DNA of 64,000 nucleotides, taken from positions 558,001 to 622,000 of the forward strand of contig NZ_FQUC01000001.1 of the NCBI RefSeq assembly GCF_900128985.1. Reading direction: 5' to 3'. The notes beneath the pieces were generated by a model that worked only from the letters and a program-made list of their open reading frames with translations, ran no database searches and was not told the origin of the DNA. Made by a program: the position numbers and the translations under genes. Every line of letters starts with the position of its first letter. The first letter of the stretch is position 1. Positions 27,454 through 35,941 of this stretch are shown here, piece after piece. This DNA is from Indolivaga macrotermitis (GTDB taxonomy: Bacteria > Bacteroidota > Bacteroidia > Bacteroidales > Dysgonomonadaceae).

Positions 27454-27492
27454 AAATAGTGTGCAAAGGTAGTTATTTTTTGCACACTATTT
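27454..27492 (-). terminator. Terminator of the beta-barrel gene overlapping the prfB promoter
   Basis: On the minus strand AAATAGTGTGCAAA (27492-27479) pairs perfectly with TTTGCACACTATTT (27467-27454) around an 11-base loop, followed by more T. The prfB -7 box TACCTTTG (27471-27464) lies partly in the second arm. Confidence 0.85.
27464..27471 (-). promoter_or_regulatory. -7 box of prfB
   Basis: TACCTTTG on the minus strand, 39 bp upstream of the true prfB ATG at 27424 and inside the preceding terminator hairpin. Confidence 0.55.
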
Positions 27493-27519
27493 ATATTGTT
27501 TAGCTTGTAGAAGTATATT

Positions 27520-28218
27520 TCAGAACTTATATCCGAAGGAGAAAGCCCAACTCCGGTTTTTCCACGAAGGGTTGCTGCCATCAAGTTCTTTCATTGTATT
27601 AAGAATACCTCCTTCGTAATTAATTGATAGTGAATAGCGGCTGAATTCGACCCCTAATCCACCCGTAAAACCACAATCGAATCGGCGCATGCCAATTTCG
27701 TCGAATCCCTCATATACTATAGGGTAGTCAATCAATATAGTGCATTCGTCAATATAGGTATAATATCCAGATGCATATGTTTCATCATATTTTTCTCTGG
27801 CGTAGACTCCATATGCAAAGTACATACCGGCACTGGCAACCAAATTGAGCTTGTTGTTAAATACAGGGAGTCTAAATCCTAATTGTAATGGTAGTTGCAG
27901 GTAATTTAGTGTATACCTGTCAGTGCTCCAGCCCGCACTGCCATCGATGTATGAATAGTCCCAGCTATTATCGATCTCCGCACCTTTGGAGGTGAAATCC
28001 AGCCCGGATCGTAGAAAGAATCCTTTGGATAAGTCATAATCCATAGTAACTCCAAAATGGTAGCCTGACCTTAAAGAGGAATCAGAAAAGTCTCCTCCGG
28101 CAGAGGACAAGTTAAATCCGGCTTTGATTCCATAGCTGAACTTGGATTCGGTTTGTGCTTGTAACGAAATTACTGATACTATGAAACAGATAGAAAGAAG
28201 GTGTCTGATATTTTTCAT
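27520..28218 (-). CDS. Outer membrane beta-barrel protein (PorT/OmpA-barrel type)
   Basis: 232 residues with a cleavable signal peptide ending at LQAQTES. The mature protein shows alternating strands typical of an eight-stranded barrel: YGIKAGFNLSSAG near the start, FLRSGLDFTSKGAEI, LQLPLQLGFRLP and the terminal WAFSFGYKF with a closing Phe. This fits the OMP_b-brl_2 (PorT-like) family found in Bacteroidota. Its role is unknown. A terminator follows at 27454-27492. Confidence 0.82.
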   Translation of the reverse strand: MKNIRHLLSICFIVSVISLQAQTESKFSYGIKAGFNLSSAGGDFSDSSLRSGYHFGVTMDYDLSKGFFLRSGLDFTSKGAEIDNSWDYSYIDGSAGWSTDRYTLNYLQLPLQLGFRLPVFNNKLNLVASAGMYFAYGVYAREKYDETYASGYYTYIDECTILIDYPIVYEGFDEIGMRRFDCGFTGGLGVEFSRYSLSINYEGGILNTMKELDGSNPSWKNRSWAFSFGYKF

Positions 28219-28302
28219 GATAGAAAGGTGTTATATAAAAAAATAGTGAGTATATACTGAAGATGCTTATACTCGCTGATTCGTTGCTTTTGTATACTCT
28301 GA

Positions 28303-29958
28303 TTATTCAGATATCTTATCTTTTAGACTTTCAGGTAGATAGAAGGTTTCGTTTACATCAATATATGTTGTTACCGAGCCAAGCTCTATTTCTTGACCAT
28401 TCAGGTAAGCTATTGACTTGAAAGCAGGGACTACTAAAGTATTATTTCCTTTCTTTACAGTTAATTCGGGGAAGTCTTTTGAAGTATCGATGGTATAACT
28501 TCCGGGCTCGAAGATATCAGTATGTTTTGCGAATATTTGTCTGGTCATCTCTTTCAATGGAGTTTTCAACCCGACAACATCAAACAGGTAATTGTTGATC
28601 TGGATATTGGTGTTCATGCCCAGAGGCATGTCTCCCTGAGGATGGTAAGCTGCAAGGAACACTTCTTCGCCGGTATGTCCTCCGGTTGTGAATCCGAAAT
28701 AGGTACGGCTGTTCATTATATCAACAATCGCATGTCCCATATTCTGGCTTTCGGACTTTTTCATATAATCGGTTTCCTTATAATTCTTAGAACTTAGGAG
28801 TGATTCGACTTCGTCTTCCGTTAGGTCGATATCAGTATATTTTTTGAACGTAGCCTTTATGTTTTCCGGTTTTTCATTAATCAGAATTTTCTCTAGTCCT
28901 TCTCCGGTTCGTTTATATTTAGATACATTCGCAAAGAGATCGTCTTTTGTTGCTTTGTCATACCTTTTCAGGTCGCGGCGCCCGATAGTAAAACCACTGT
29001 TACCGTGATCGGGTAGAATAATAACGGCGGTTTCCCCATCTTTTCTGGCAAAATCAATAGCAGCTCCTACAGCCCGGTCGAATGCAAGATATTCGGTAAT
29101 ACAGCCGACAGCATCGTTGCCGTGCGCAACCCAATCGACTTTACTGCCTTCGACCATAAGGAAAAAGCCATTCTCATTTTGCGAAAGATGTGCAATAGCC
29201 CTTTCTGTCATTTCTTTGAGTGATGGTATCAGGGTGCTGTCCCGGTCTATGTCGTATGGATGTTCTTTATCTCCAAATAATGCCCATATCTTGTCTCTCC
29301 CTTGAAAGTTACGGAATGCGTTCAGGTCATTTTCAATCAGGGTTGTATTTGTCTTTGTAAAACGGTCTCTCATGTCATCCGTAAGAATAGAAGTTCCGCC
29401 ACCGAACACTACATCCAGATTATTGTATGCCATCTGCGAAGCTATATATTTGTATTCGCCCCTTTTATGGTAGTGGGACGAACAGTCGGCAGGCGTTGCA
29501 TGAGGAAATTCAACGGTAACAACCAGCCCTGTAGCCTTGTTTTTCTCGATACGCGCGGCTTCGAGGATAGTTGTCAGTGGCTGATATGCCATTGCCGGAT
29601 CTACATAGATAAGGTCGTTTTCCGGATCGGCAGGCGGATATATTGCTACATTGCCTGTCTGTTGAGGCATACCTGTCATGTAAGCCGAAGTTGTAGGAGC
29701 CGAGTCTCCGATAGGAGCATTGGATGAGAATGTCTTTACAGTACCACAAATGTAAGGATCAATATTGAGATTGTCTCCGCCCAAACGGTTGTAGATCTGA
29801 TACCATCGTGCAGCCGAAACAACTCCGATAGAGGTCCCGTCAGGAATCATCAGAATAACATTCTTTACCGCTTTAACCGGTCTATGATACTGCTGTGCCC
29901 ATACGATATTACAAAGTAAAACTAAACCTAAGATTAAAAGAGTCTTTCTCATAGTCAT
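28303..29958 (-). CDS. Alkaline phosphatase
   Basis: 551 residues with signal peptide ending at VWAQQ, so it is exported. Family motifs include VILMIPDGTSIG near the N-terminus, the nucleophile region GDSAPTTSAYMTG, HATPADCSSHYHKRG, VEGSKVDWVAHGND and PDHGNSGF, all positioned as in the PhoA superfamily (PF00245). It would release phosphate from monoesters in the periplasm. Its ATG overlaps the lpxB stop by four bases (ATGA); a second Met two codons later is an alternative. No Pho-like repeats were seen ahead of this operon. Confidence 0.93.
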   Translation of the reverse strand: MTMRKTLLILGLVLLCNIVWAQQYHRPVKAVKNVILMIPDGTSIGVVSAARWYQIYNRLGGDNLNIDPYICGTVKTFSSNAPIGDSAPTTSAYMTGMPQQTGNVAIYPPADPENDLIYVDPAMAYQPLTTILEAARIEKNKATGLVVTVEFPHATPADCSSHYHKRGEYKYIASQMAYNNLDVVFGGGTSILTDDMRDRFTKTNTTLIENDLNAFRNFQGRDKIWALFGDKEHPYDIDRDSTLIPSLKEMTERAIAHLSQNENGFFLMVEGSKVDWVAHGNDAVGCITEYLAFDRAVGAAIDFARKDGETAVIILPDHGNSGFTIGRRDLKRYDKATKDDLFANVSKYKRTGEGLEKILINEKPENIKATFKKYTDIDLTEDEVESLLSSKNYKETDYMKKSESQNMGHAIVDIMNSRTYFGFTTGGHTGEEVFLAAYHPQGDMPLGMNTNIQINNYLFDVVGLKTPLKEMTRQIFAKHTDIFEPGSYTIDTSKDFPELTVKKGNNTLVVPAFKSIAYLNGQEIELGSVTTYIDVNETFYLPESLKDKISE

Positions 29959-31088
29959 CTAATTTTTTGTATAATGATTTCTGCGGCTTTATCTGATGCT
30001 CCCGGCTTGCCGAGTATCCCGATAATCCGGTCATATTCTTTCAGCATTTTCTCCCTGTACTCGGTATTGTTCAGTAGCATGTCTGTTTCGTGCCGGATAT
30101 TCTTTATAGTAAAGAATCTGGCAAAAAGCTCTTTTACGACCTCTTTTCCTGCAATCAGGTTCACTAAAGATATATAGGGGGTATGCAGAATATTCTTAAA
30201 TGCCCAGTAAGTAAGTTTAGGTACCGGAGTACGATAGCAGACCACCTGTGGTGTGCGGAATAAAGCGGTCTCTAATGTTGCTGTTCCTGATGTAACAAGG
30301 GCTGCTTCGGCATAGGTGAGCAGCCGGTATGTCTGGTCAAAAATTATCTTGCACGAATACTTTCCTACATATGCCTTGTAATATTCAGGATCAATACCCG
30401 GTGCTCCGGCAATAACAGCCTGATAGTTGCCGAATGTAGCTGTAACTTCTAGCATAGCCGGCAGGTTGTCCTTGATTTCCTGCTTGCGGCTTCCTGCCAA
30501 TAAGGCAATAACCGGTTTCTGTTCCAGATTATTATCAGTAAGAAATGTGTTAAAAGTATCAGCTTTAGCGGCTTCTTTATAATTGGCAATAGCGTCAACC
30601 GTAGGATTCCCTACATAATCGACTTTATAGTTATGCTTTTGAAAGAACTCCACTTCGAATGGAAGGATACAAAGCATCTCATCCACATACTTTTTAAATG
30701 ATTTTACCCTGTATTCTTTCCATGCCCATACTTTAGGCGATATGTAGTAATGAACAGGAATAGCGGTCCTAGTCTTTATATATTTGGCTATTTTCAGATT
30801 AAATCCTGGATAGTCGATCAGTATTACCACATCGGGCTCATATTCGACAATTGCTTCCCGGCACTTTTTCATGTTGCGGAGAATGATGCGAAGATTGAGC
30901 AATACAGGTATAAATCCCATAAATGCCAACTCGCGGTAATGCTTCAAAAGGGTACCTCCCTGTGCCTGCATCAGATCGCCGCCGAAATAACGAAAATCAG
31001 CGTCAGTATCTTTAGCTTTCAGTGAAGCCATCAGGTTCGAAGCATGTAAATCGCCGGAGGCCTCTCCTGCAACCAGAAAGTATTTCAT
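29955..31088 (-). CDS. lpxB: Lipid-A-disaccharide synthase
   Basis: 377 residues, normal length. It joins UDP-2,3-diacylglucosamine and lipid X to make the lipid A disaccharide at the inner membrane. Diagnostic features are the start KYFLVAGEASGDLHASNLM, then FMGF, the segment PVHYYISPKVWAWKEYR and LLAGSRKQEI. It lies 15 bp downstream of surE and overlaps the phosphatase gene, so surE-lpxB-phosphatase is one operon. Confidence 0.96.
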   Translation of the reverse strand: MKYFLVAGEASGDLHASNLMASLKAKDTDADFRYFGGDLMQAQGGTLLKHYRELAFMGFIPVLLNLRIILRNMKKCREAIVEYEPDVVILIDYPGFNLKIAKYIKTRTAIPVHYYISPKVWAWKEYRVKSFKKYVDEMLCILPFEVEFFQKHNYKVDYVGNPTVDAIANYKEAAKADTFNTFLTDNNLEQKPVIALLAGSRKQEIKDNLPAMLEVTATFGNYQAVIAGAPGIDPEYYKAYVGKYSCKIIFDQTYRLLTYAEAALVTSGTATLETALFRTPQVVCYRTPVPKLTYWAFKNILHTPYISLVNLIAGKEVVKELFARFFTIKNIRHETDMLLNNTEYREKMLKEYDRIIGILGKPGASDKAAEIIIQKIR

Positions 31089-31103
31089 ATCATGCCGGAA
31101 TTG

Positions 31104-31904
31104 TTATGATTCTGAACTTACATAAATGAGTTTTTCCCACGATTTCATCTTTTCGACAAACATATGGGCAGTCATATCTACTGTGATAGGGACAATAGAA
31201 GCGTAACCATTAGCCAGAGCCCATTCATCGGTAGTTTCGTCATTAGGCTCGTCATTGTCGAAACGTCCTGTTAACCAGAAAATAGGCTTGTTGGCTCCAT
31301 CTTCCGATCTCTTGAACTCTTCTATCCATTGACCGGATGCCTGACGACAAACCTTTAAACCCTTCAGTTCGTCATCCGAATGAGGAATGTTAACATTCAA
31401 GCAGACGCCGGCAGGTAAGCCTGTTCTCAGCACATCTTCGCTCAAAGCCCGTGTTATCGGGTAGGTATGAGCAAAATCGGCATCGAGAGCATGATCCAGT
31501 AAAGAGAACCCGATAGAAGGAACTTTGAACAATGCACCTTCCATAGCAGCTCCCATCGTGCCGGAGTATAATACGCATACCGATGCGTTAGAGCCGTGAT
31601 TGATACCGGAAACTAAAAGATCGGGCTTACGGCCGACTATTTCACTGATTCCCAGTTTTACACAATCGACAGGGGTACCTGTACAGGCATATACGGTTAT
31701 ATCGTTTTTTTCGTCTTTTTTCACTAAATGATATCTGATCGGCTGGATAGATGTTATGGCACTGGACATACCCGAACGGGGCCCATCGGGTGCTACTACA
31801 ACTATTTCGCCTAAGCCTATTAAAGATTCAACGAGAGACCTGATTCCCTTAGCGGAATAGCCATCGTCGTTAGTTACAAATATTAATGGTTTATTTACTG
31901 ACAT
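31104..31904 (-). CDS. surE: 5'/3'-nucleotidase SurE
   Basis: 266 residues. It dephosphorylates nucleoside monophosphates with a metal ion. The start FVTNDDGYSAKGI carries the metal-binding DD pair, and SGINHGSNAS and YSGTMGAAMEG follow as in the family. It is first in the unit surE-lpxB-phosphatase, with a TATCTTTG box at 31941-31948. The surE-lpxB pairing is common in Bacteroidales. Confidence 0.95.
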   Translation of the reverse strand: MSVNKPLIFVTNDDGYSAKGIRSLVESLIGLGEIVVVAPDGPRSGMSSAITSIQPIRYHLVKKDEKNDITVYACTGTPVDCVKLGISEIVGRKPDLLVSGINHGSNASVCVLYSGTMGAAMEGALFKVPSIGFSLLDHALDADFAHTYPITRALSEDVLRTGLPAGVCLNVNIPHSDDELKGLKVCRQASGQWIEEFKRSEDGANKPIFWLTGRFDNDEPNDETTDEWALANGYASIVPITVDMTAHMFVEKMKSWEKLIYVSSES

Positions 31905-31940
31905 ATTGTATTTTATAAATTTGCTTTTTTATGAGAATAA

Positions 31941-31948
31941 CAAAGATA
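31941..31948 (-). promoter_or_regulatory. -7 box of surE operon
   Basis: TATCTTTG on the minus strand, 36 bp upstream of the surE ATG. Confidence 0.5.
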
Positions 31949-31980
31949 CGCAAAATATCTCCTTGCTGAAAATGAGAATA

Positions 31981-32979
31981 TTATTTTTCAAAAGGTGACT
32001 TTTGCGGCAATAACTTCTCAAATGATTCTTGTATAGAGTTCTGTATTGCATTGAAATCTGATATATCGGAACTGTCATTCAAACAGATCATATCGAGTTG
32101 TCTGCTACCGATCAATTGCTTTATTTCCGTAATATTCGTATTGTTAATATCCATACAGATGGTATTGCGGCGTGTATTGGAGGGGCAAAAATTGCCTTGT
32201 GCCAGTTGCCAGTATCTGAATAGCCATTGGTTTACATCGGCATCGGTTCTGAAACGTGAACGGCAGGTCTTATCCATGATTTCGGGTTCAGATTTCCATA
32301 CTTCATCAAGTGTAGGCTTTAGAAAGGCATTTGGCAGATGAGGATCGATAAATCCCGAAAAATCCCTCCAGGGAGATAGCAACAGGTTATTTATTACCCC
32401 AACTCCATAATGGGGCGAAAACCACTTTGTGAAGAATTTCCGCATTTGTTTGCGTTTATTAAAATGCCTGTCGATAACATCCAGATCGTTAATCGCCATA
32501 TGGATAATACCTCCGTTGGAAGGCTTGGCGGTCATTACTCCAAAATCGCAAGGAAGCCCCTTCCTGAAAAAACGTTTTTCGGATAAAGGACGGAGTACAA
32601 ATATATCGTCATTGAAATAGATAAACCGGTCGGATAATCCTTTTATTCTGTGTAGATTCAATTCGATTGTATTGGCACTGAATGTAGGGAGGTACTCGAT
32701 TGGAATAAAATCCTCGTGCTTTACCCAGTTCAAACGTGTATCTTCCAGATCGAGCCATTCGGGTATATGTCCCGATGTGACAAAATGTATCCTGTCTACC
32801 CATGGCATGAATTGATCTATCGCCCTGAACCAGTAGCGGAGTAATCCCCAATCGCGATACCGTATTTCACGGGAGTCGCCCTGTACCCCTTCTTTGGCAA
32901 ACCTATCGAATTCGGCTTGCCACGAAGGGTCGGTGTTATCGACCCATGGGATTACTATATCTACTTTGTCTGTATTCAT
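31981..32979 (-). CDS. Stealth-family sugar-phosphate transferase
   Basis: 332 residues. The conserved Stealth regions are clear: CR1 as DIVIPWVDNTDPSWQ at residue 7, CR2 as RYRDWGLLRYWFRAIDQFMPWVDRI and the metal-binding IYFNDDIF. Proteins of this family transfer hexose-1-phosphate groups to capsule or exopolysaccharide and resemble GlcNAc-1-phosphotransferase of animals. No polysaccharide cluster surrounds it; it sits 16 bp after mutS2. Acceptor and donor are unknown. Confidence 0.88.
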   Translation of the reverse strand: MNTDKVDIVIPWVDNTDPSWQAEFDRFAKEGVQGDSREIRYRDWGLLRYWFRAIDQFMPWVDRIHFVTSGHIPEWLDLEDTRLNWVKHEDFIPIEYLPTFSANTIELNLHRIKGLSDRFIYFNDDIFVLRPLSEKRFFRKGLPCDFGVMTAKPSNGGIIHMAINDLDVIDRHFNKRKQMRKFFTKWFSPHYGVGVINNLLLSPWRDFSGFIDPHLPNAFLKPTLDEVWKSEPEIMDKTCRSRFRTDADVNQWLFRYWQLAQGNFCPSNTRRNTICMDINNTNITEIKQLIGSRQLDMICLNDSSDISDFNAIQNSIQESFEKLLPQKSPFEK

Positions 32980-32995
32980 AGGCTTTCCTCAAACT

Positions 32996-35461
32996 TTATT
33001 CTAAGTCTATAACAGTGATACCTGCTCCTCCGAACTGTACATGCTCGTCCTGATAGTGAGCCACTCCGTGTACAGTGCGCAGATAGTCACGGATAATCTG
33101 GCGCAAAGCTCCTGTACCTGTACCATGAAGAATGCGTACCCGTCCGGCATTAACCTGAATAGCATCGTCTACAAAATACATAACGGCCTGTAACGCTTCG
33201 TCTCCCCGCATACCTCTAACGTCTATATCTTGTTTGAAGTTCAGTTTCTTTTCATAAACCATATCTCCGGTTTGTGAGCTGACAAAGGTGCTTTTCTGAT
33301 TTTCGCGTTTCAGTTGATTCTTGCTGACACGTTCCAGGCTATCGAGCTTTACCGTCGATTTTATCATGCCGAATGCTACTACTGCATTTTTGCCCTGTAT
33401 CTCCATCACCTCTCCGGCTGACGATTGCCCTTTCATCCGTACATTATCTCCTACCGAGATAGATTCGGCTTTTTGTTCTTTAACTGCCTTTACTTTGTTC
33501 TTCTTATTCTTCTCTCTATCCTGTAGTTTCTGTATCTTACGCGCTATTTTATCATCGGTAACAAGTTCTTCCGATTCTATTTTGGCCTTGAATTCAGCCA
33601 GTCCTTTCCGTACAACTTTAGTCTTTTCTTTTTCGGCCTGAGCCTCTTTTATCTCACGGATAGTATTTTCAATCTTGGCGTTGGCATCCGATAACAGGCG
33701 TTGAGCCTCTTCTTTGGCCTGCTTGATAATATCCTTGCGTTGCTTTTCTATATCGGTCAGGTTGTTCTCGTAACGGGAAGTTATATCTTCCAGCTTTTTC
33801 TCCTGTATGCGGACGTTGTTCCGCTTCGATTCCCAATAGCGTTTGTCACGCACTATATCTTGAAGGTACTTATCCATATTGATATAGTCGCTGCCCACTA
33901 TTTCCGAAGCATCTGCGATTACATCTTCCGGTAACCCTATCTTCCGGGCGATTTCAATAGCAAAAGAACTTCCCGGGTTGCCTATCGACAAAGTAAACAA
34001 AGGTTGCATAATATGCCGGTCGTAAAGCATAGCGCCGTTCACTACCCCTTGATTTTCGTTTGCGAAATGTTTCAGGTTCTGATAATGGGTTGTTATTACC
34101 CCGAATGCTTTTCGTTCGTTGAAGCGTTTCAACAGCGATTCGGCAATTGCACCTCCGATCTGAGGTTCGGTTCCTCCTCCGAACTCATCTATCAACAGGA
34201 TTGTTTTCTCATCACAATTCCTGACAAAGAATTTCATATTGGTCAGGTGCGAACTGTAAGTACTCAGATCATTTTCGATAGATTGTTCGTCGCCTATATC
34301 TATAAATATATTACCGAAAATACCCACTTTCGAACTTTCGGCTAAAGGAATAGGCAATCCGCACTGAACCATGTATTGAAGCAATCCCACGGTTTTCAGG
34401 CAAACTGACTTTCCTCCGGCATTAGGCCCTGAAATAATAAGCAGTCGGTTTTCGTTATTTAGCCAGATGTCAAGCGGTATAATCTCCTTGCACTGTTTCT
34501 TGTGAGAAAGATAGAGTAGGGGATGTTTGGCTCTGTCCCATCCGATAAGCTGCTTGTCTTCGACAGTAGGATGTATCGCTCCAATCTCGATAGAAAGTCT
34601 GGCTTTAGCGCGAATAAAGTCTATCCATGCCAGAAATTCGTACGATTGAAGTATATCGGGTGTAAGAGGTCTTACCTCATTGGTGAATGCAATGAGTATC
34701 TTCACAATCTCCCGGCGCTCTTCGCTTTCCAGTTCCCTGATGCGGTTATTGGCTTCTACTACTTCGGCAGGTTCAATAAATACAGTCTTTCCGGTTGCCG
34801 ATTCGTCATGGACAATACCTTTCAACTTGCGCTTGAAAGCGGGGGCAACGGGTATCACCAGCCGTCCGTCGCGCATGGTGGGCGATACATCCTTTTCGAC
34901 TAACCCTTCCGATTGGGCGGCTCTCAATATACTGTTCAGTGTGCGGGATATGCTCCCTGATACCTGCGATATTTCTTTGCGGAGTTTGCTCAGTTCGGCA
35001 GATGCATTGTCTTTTATCCTTCCGTACTTGTCGAGTATCGAATCTATCCTGTTCAGAAGCTGGGGAAAGATCAATACATCGCCTGCCAGTTGTTGCAGGT
35101 GCGGATATGGCGTATTTTCTTCGTCTTCTTTGCGAAGAAAACTTACTATGTCTTTGATCGTTTGCAGAGACCTTCTGAGGTCAAATACGGCACTTTCGTC
35201 TAACCATGTACCTTCGACCCGGATATTCTTTAACGCAGGACGCACATCAAAGAAGTGGTTGACCGGAAAGTCATCCTCTTCCTGAATGATACGCATAAAT
35301 TCGTCGGTTTGCGACAACAGGCTCTGAACCGTATTGTAATCGGACGAAAAGCCCATTTCTTCGGTTTTCTCTATTCCCAAAGGGCTGAGGCATTTTTCGA
35401 TAATCAGATTGCGTATCTTGTCGAAACCTATTTTTTGTTCAAAATTATTTGGATATATCAC
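32996..35461 (-). CDS. mutS2: Endonuclease MutS2
   Basis: 821 residues. The ATPase core has the Walker A SGPNAGGKSV (near residue 345) and the downstream LLIDEFGGGTEP; a long coiled coil (about 510-640) and a C-terminal Smr nuclease domain (DVRGMRGDEALQ, LHGTGTGALRQIIRDYL) follow, and there is no mismatch-recognition domain. MutS2 acts on branched DNA or, in other bacteria, on collided ribosomes. It has its own -7 box at 35488-35495 and is followed by the Stealth gene. Confidence 0.95.
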   Translation of the reverse strand: MIYPNNFEQKIGFDKIRNLIIEKCLSPLGIEKTEEMGFSSDYNTVQSLLSQTDEFMRIIQEEDDFPVNHFFDVRPALKNIRVEGTWLDESAVFDLRRSLQTIKDIVSFLRKEDEENTPYPHLQQLAGDVLIFPQLLNRIDSILDKYGRIKDNASAELSKLRKEISQVSGSISRTLNSILRAAQSEGLVEKDVSPTMRDGRLVIPVAPAFKRKLKGIVHDESATGKTVFIEPAEVVEANNRIRELESEERREIVKILIAFTNEVRPLTPDILQSYEFLAWIDFIRAKARLSIEIGAIHPTVEDKQLIGWDRAKHPLLYLSHKKQCKEIIPLDIWLNNENRLLIISGPNAGGKSVCLKTVGLLQYMVQCGLPIPLAESSKVGIFGNIFIDIGDEQSIENDLSTYSSHLTNMKFFVRNCDEKTILLIDEFGGGTEPQIGGAIAESLLKRFNERKAFGVITTHYQNLKHFANENQGVVNGAMLYDRHIMQPLFTLSIGNPGSSFAIEIARKIGLPEDVIADASEIVGSDYINMDKYLQDIVRDKRYWESKRNNVRIQEKKLEDITSRYENNLTDIEKQRKDIIKQAKEEAQRLLSDANAKIENTIREIKEAQAEKEKTKVVRKGLAEFKAKIESEELVTDDKIARKIQKLQDREKNKKNKVKAVKEQKAESISVGDNVRMKGQSSAGEVMEIQGKNAVVAFGMIKSTVKLDSLERVSKNQLKRENQKSTFVSSQTGDMVYEKKLNFKQDIDVRGMRGDEALQAVMYFVDDAIQVNAGRVRILHGTGTGALRQIIRDYLRTVHGVAHYQDEHVQFGGAGITVIDLE

Positions 35462-35487
35462 GTTCTATTCTTCTTGTTTTCAGCTAG

Positions 35488-35495
35488 CAAAGATA
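35488..35495 (-). promoter_or_regulatory. -7 box of mutS2
   Basis: TATCTTTG on the minus strand, 26 bp upstream of the mutS2 ATG. The GTGACA array begins 67 bp further upstream. Confidence 0.5.
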
Positions 35496-35562
35496 GTAAA
35501 CTACCAGCAAATATTAAAGTAAACATAAACTACACACAAAACTCACAAAGTATACATAAAAG

Positions 35563-35650
35563 GTGACAAAAAGGTGACACGTGTCACCTTGGTATAATGC
35601 TTATCCATAGTTTTTTAACTCTCATAAAGTGACAAATTATACAAGTGACA
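35563..35650. repeat. GTGACA/TGTCAC array, copy A
   Basis: Five copies of one hexamer: GTGACA at 35563, 35574, 35629 and 35645, and inverted TGTCAC at 35582. The second and third sit in a perfect 20-bp palindrome (35571-35590) centred on ACACGTGT. The first two are exactly 11 bp apart. A similar array is at 63611-63693. Confidence 0.7.
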
Positions 35651-35723
35651 GATATTTTTTTTATTTTTCATAATAGTAATATCATTTTGTTTTCTTTATA
35701 GATAAAACTAAGGATGTTAATAT

Positions 35724-35767
35724 TTACATACGTCCGATTACCCGTTTTTCGTTTTTGGCGTATGTAA
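35724..35767. repeat. 9-bp inverted repeat with 26-base spacer
   Basis: TTACATACG (35724-35732) and CGTATGTAA (35759-35767). No T run follows either arm closely, so it is not a typical terminator; it could be an operator pair or an RNA leader structure. Confidence 0.45.
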
Positions 35768-35860
35768 TACACCCCTACAAGCATCCGAATACTCTACTTG
35801 GTTTTCATGCGCTTGCTTTGGAATTTTATATCTGTACATTTTATTTCACACAAATTTTAT

Positions 35861-35868
35861 TAGTTTTG
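35861..35868 (+). promoter_or_regulatory. Probable -7 box of pyrH-frr
   Basis: TAGTTTTG fits TAnnTTTG, 73 bp before the pyrH ATG. Confidence 0.4.
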
Positions 35869-35941
35869 TACTTGCATTTTTATGTCAAGAAAAAAAGACA
35901 ATAGAAATTAAACAAGGTCTGCGACCTGAATAATCAGATTA

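Larger units (their letters stand above)
35462..35941. other. 480-bp gene-free region between mutS2 and pyrH
   Basis: No gene is seen. From left to right it holds the mutS2 -7 box (35488-35495), the GTGACA array (35563-35650), TAGTAATAT (35674-35682), TATAGATAAA (35697-35706), a long inverted repeat (35724-35767) and the probable pyrH -7 box TAGTTTTG (35861-35868). The order of the second to fourth items recurs at the right end of the window. Confidence 0.6.

Noticed and set aside
29302-29727. 141-residue plus-strand frame
   Set aside because: Antisense shadow inside the alkaline phosphatase gene.
34680-35285. 201-residue frame on the plus strand within mutS2
   Set aside because: It is fully antisense to a strongly supported MutS2 gene and has a Ser-rich, unstructured composition typical of shadow frames.
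35571-35590. Rho-independent terminator
   Set aside because: The palindrome has no loop and no T run after either arm.
35563-35650. CRISPR array or insertion-sequence end
   Set aside because: The repeats are six bases with irregular spacers, and no cas or transposase gene or target duplication is seen.
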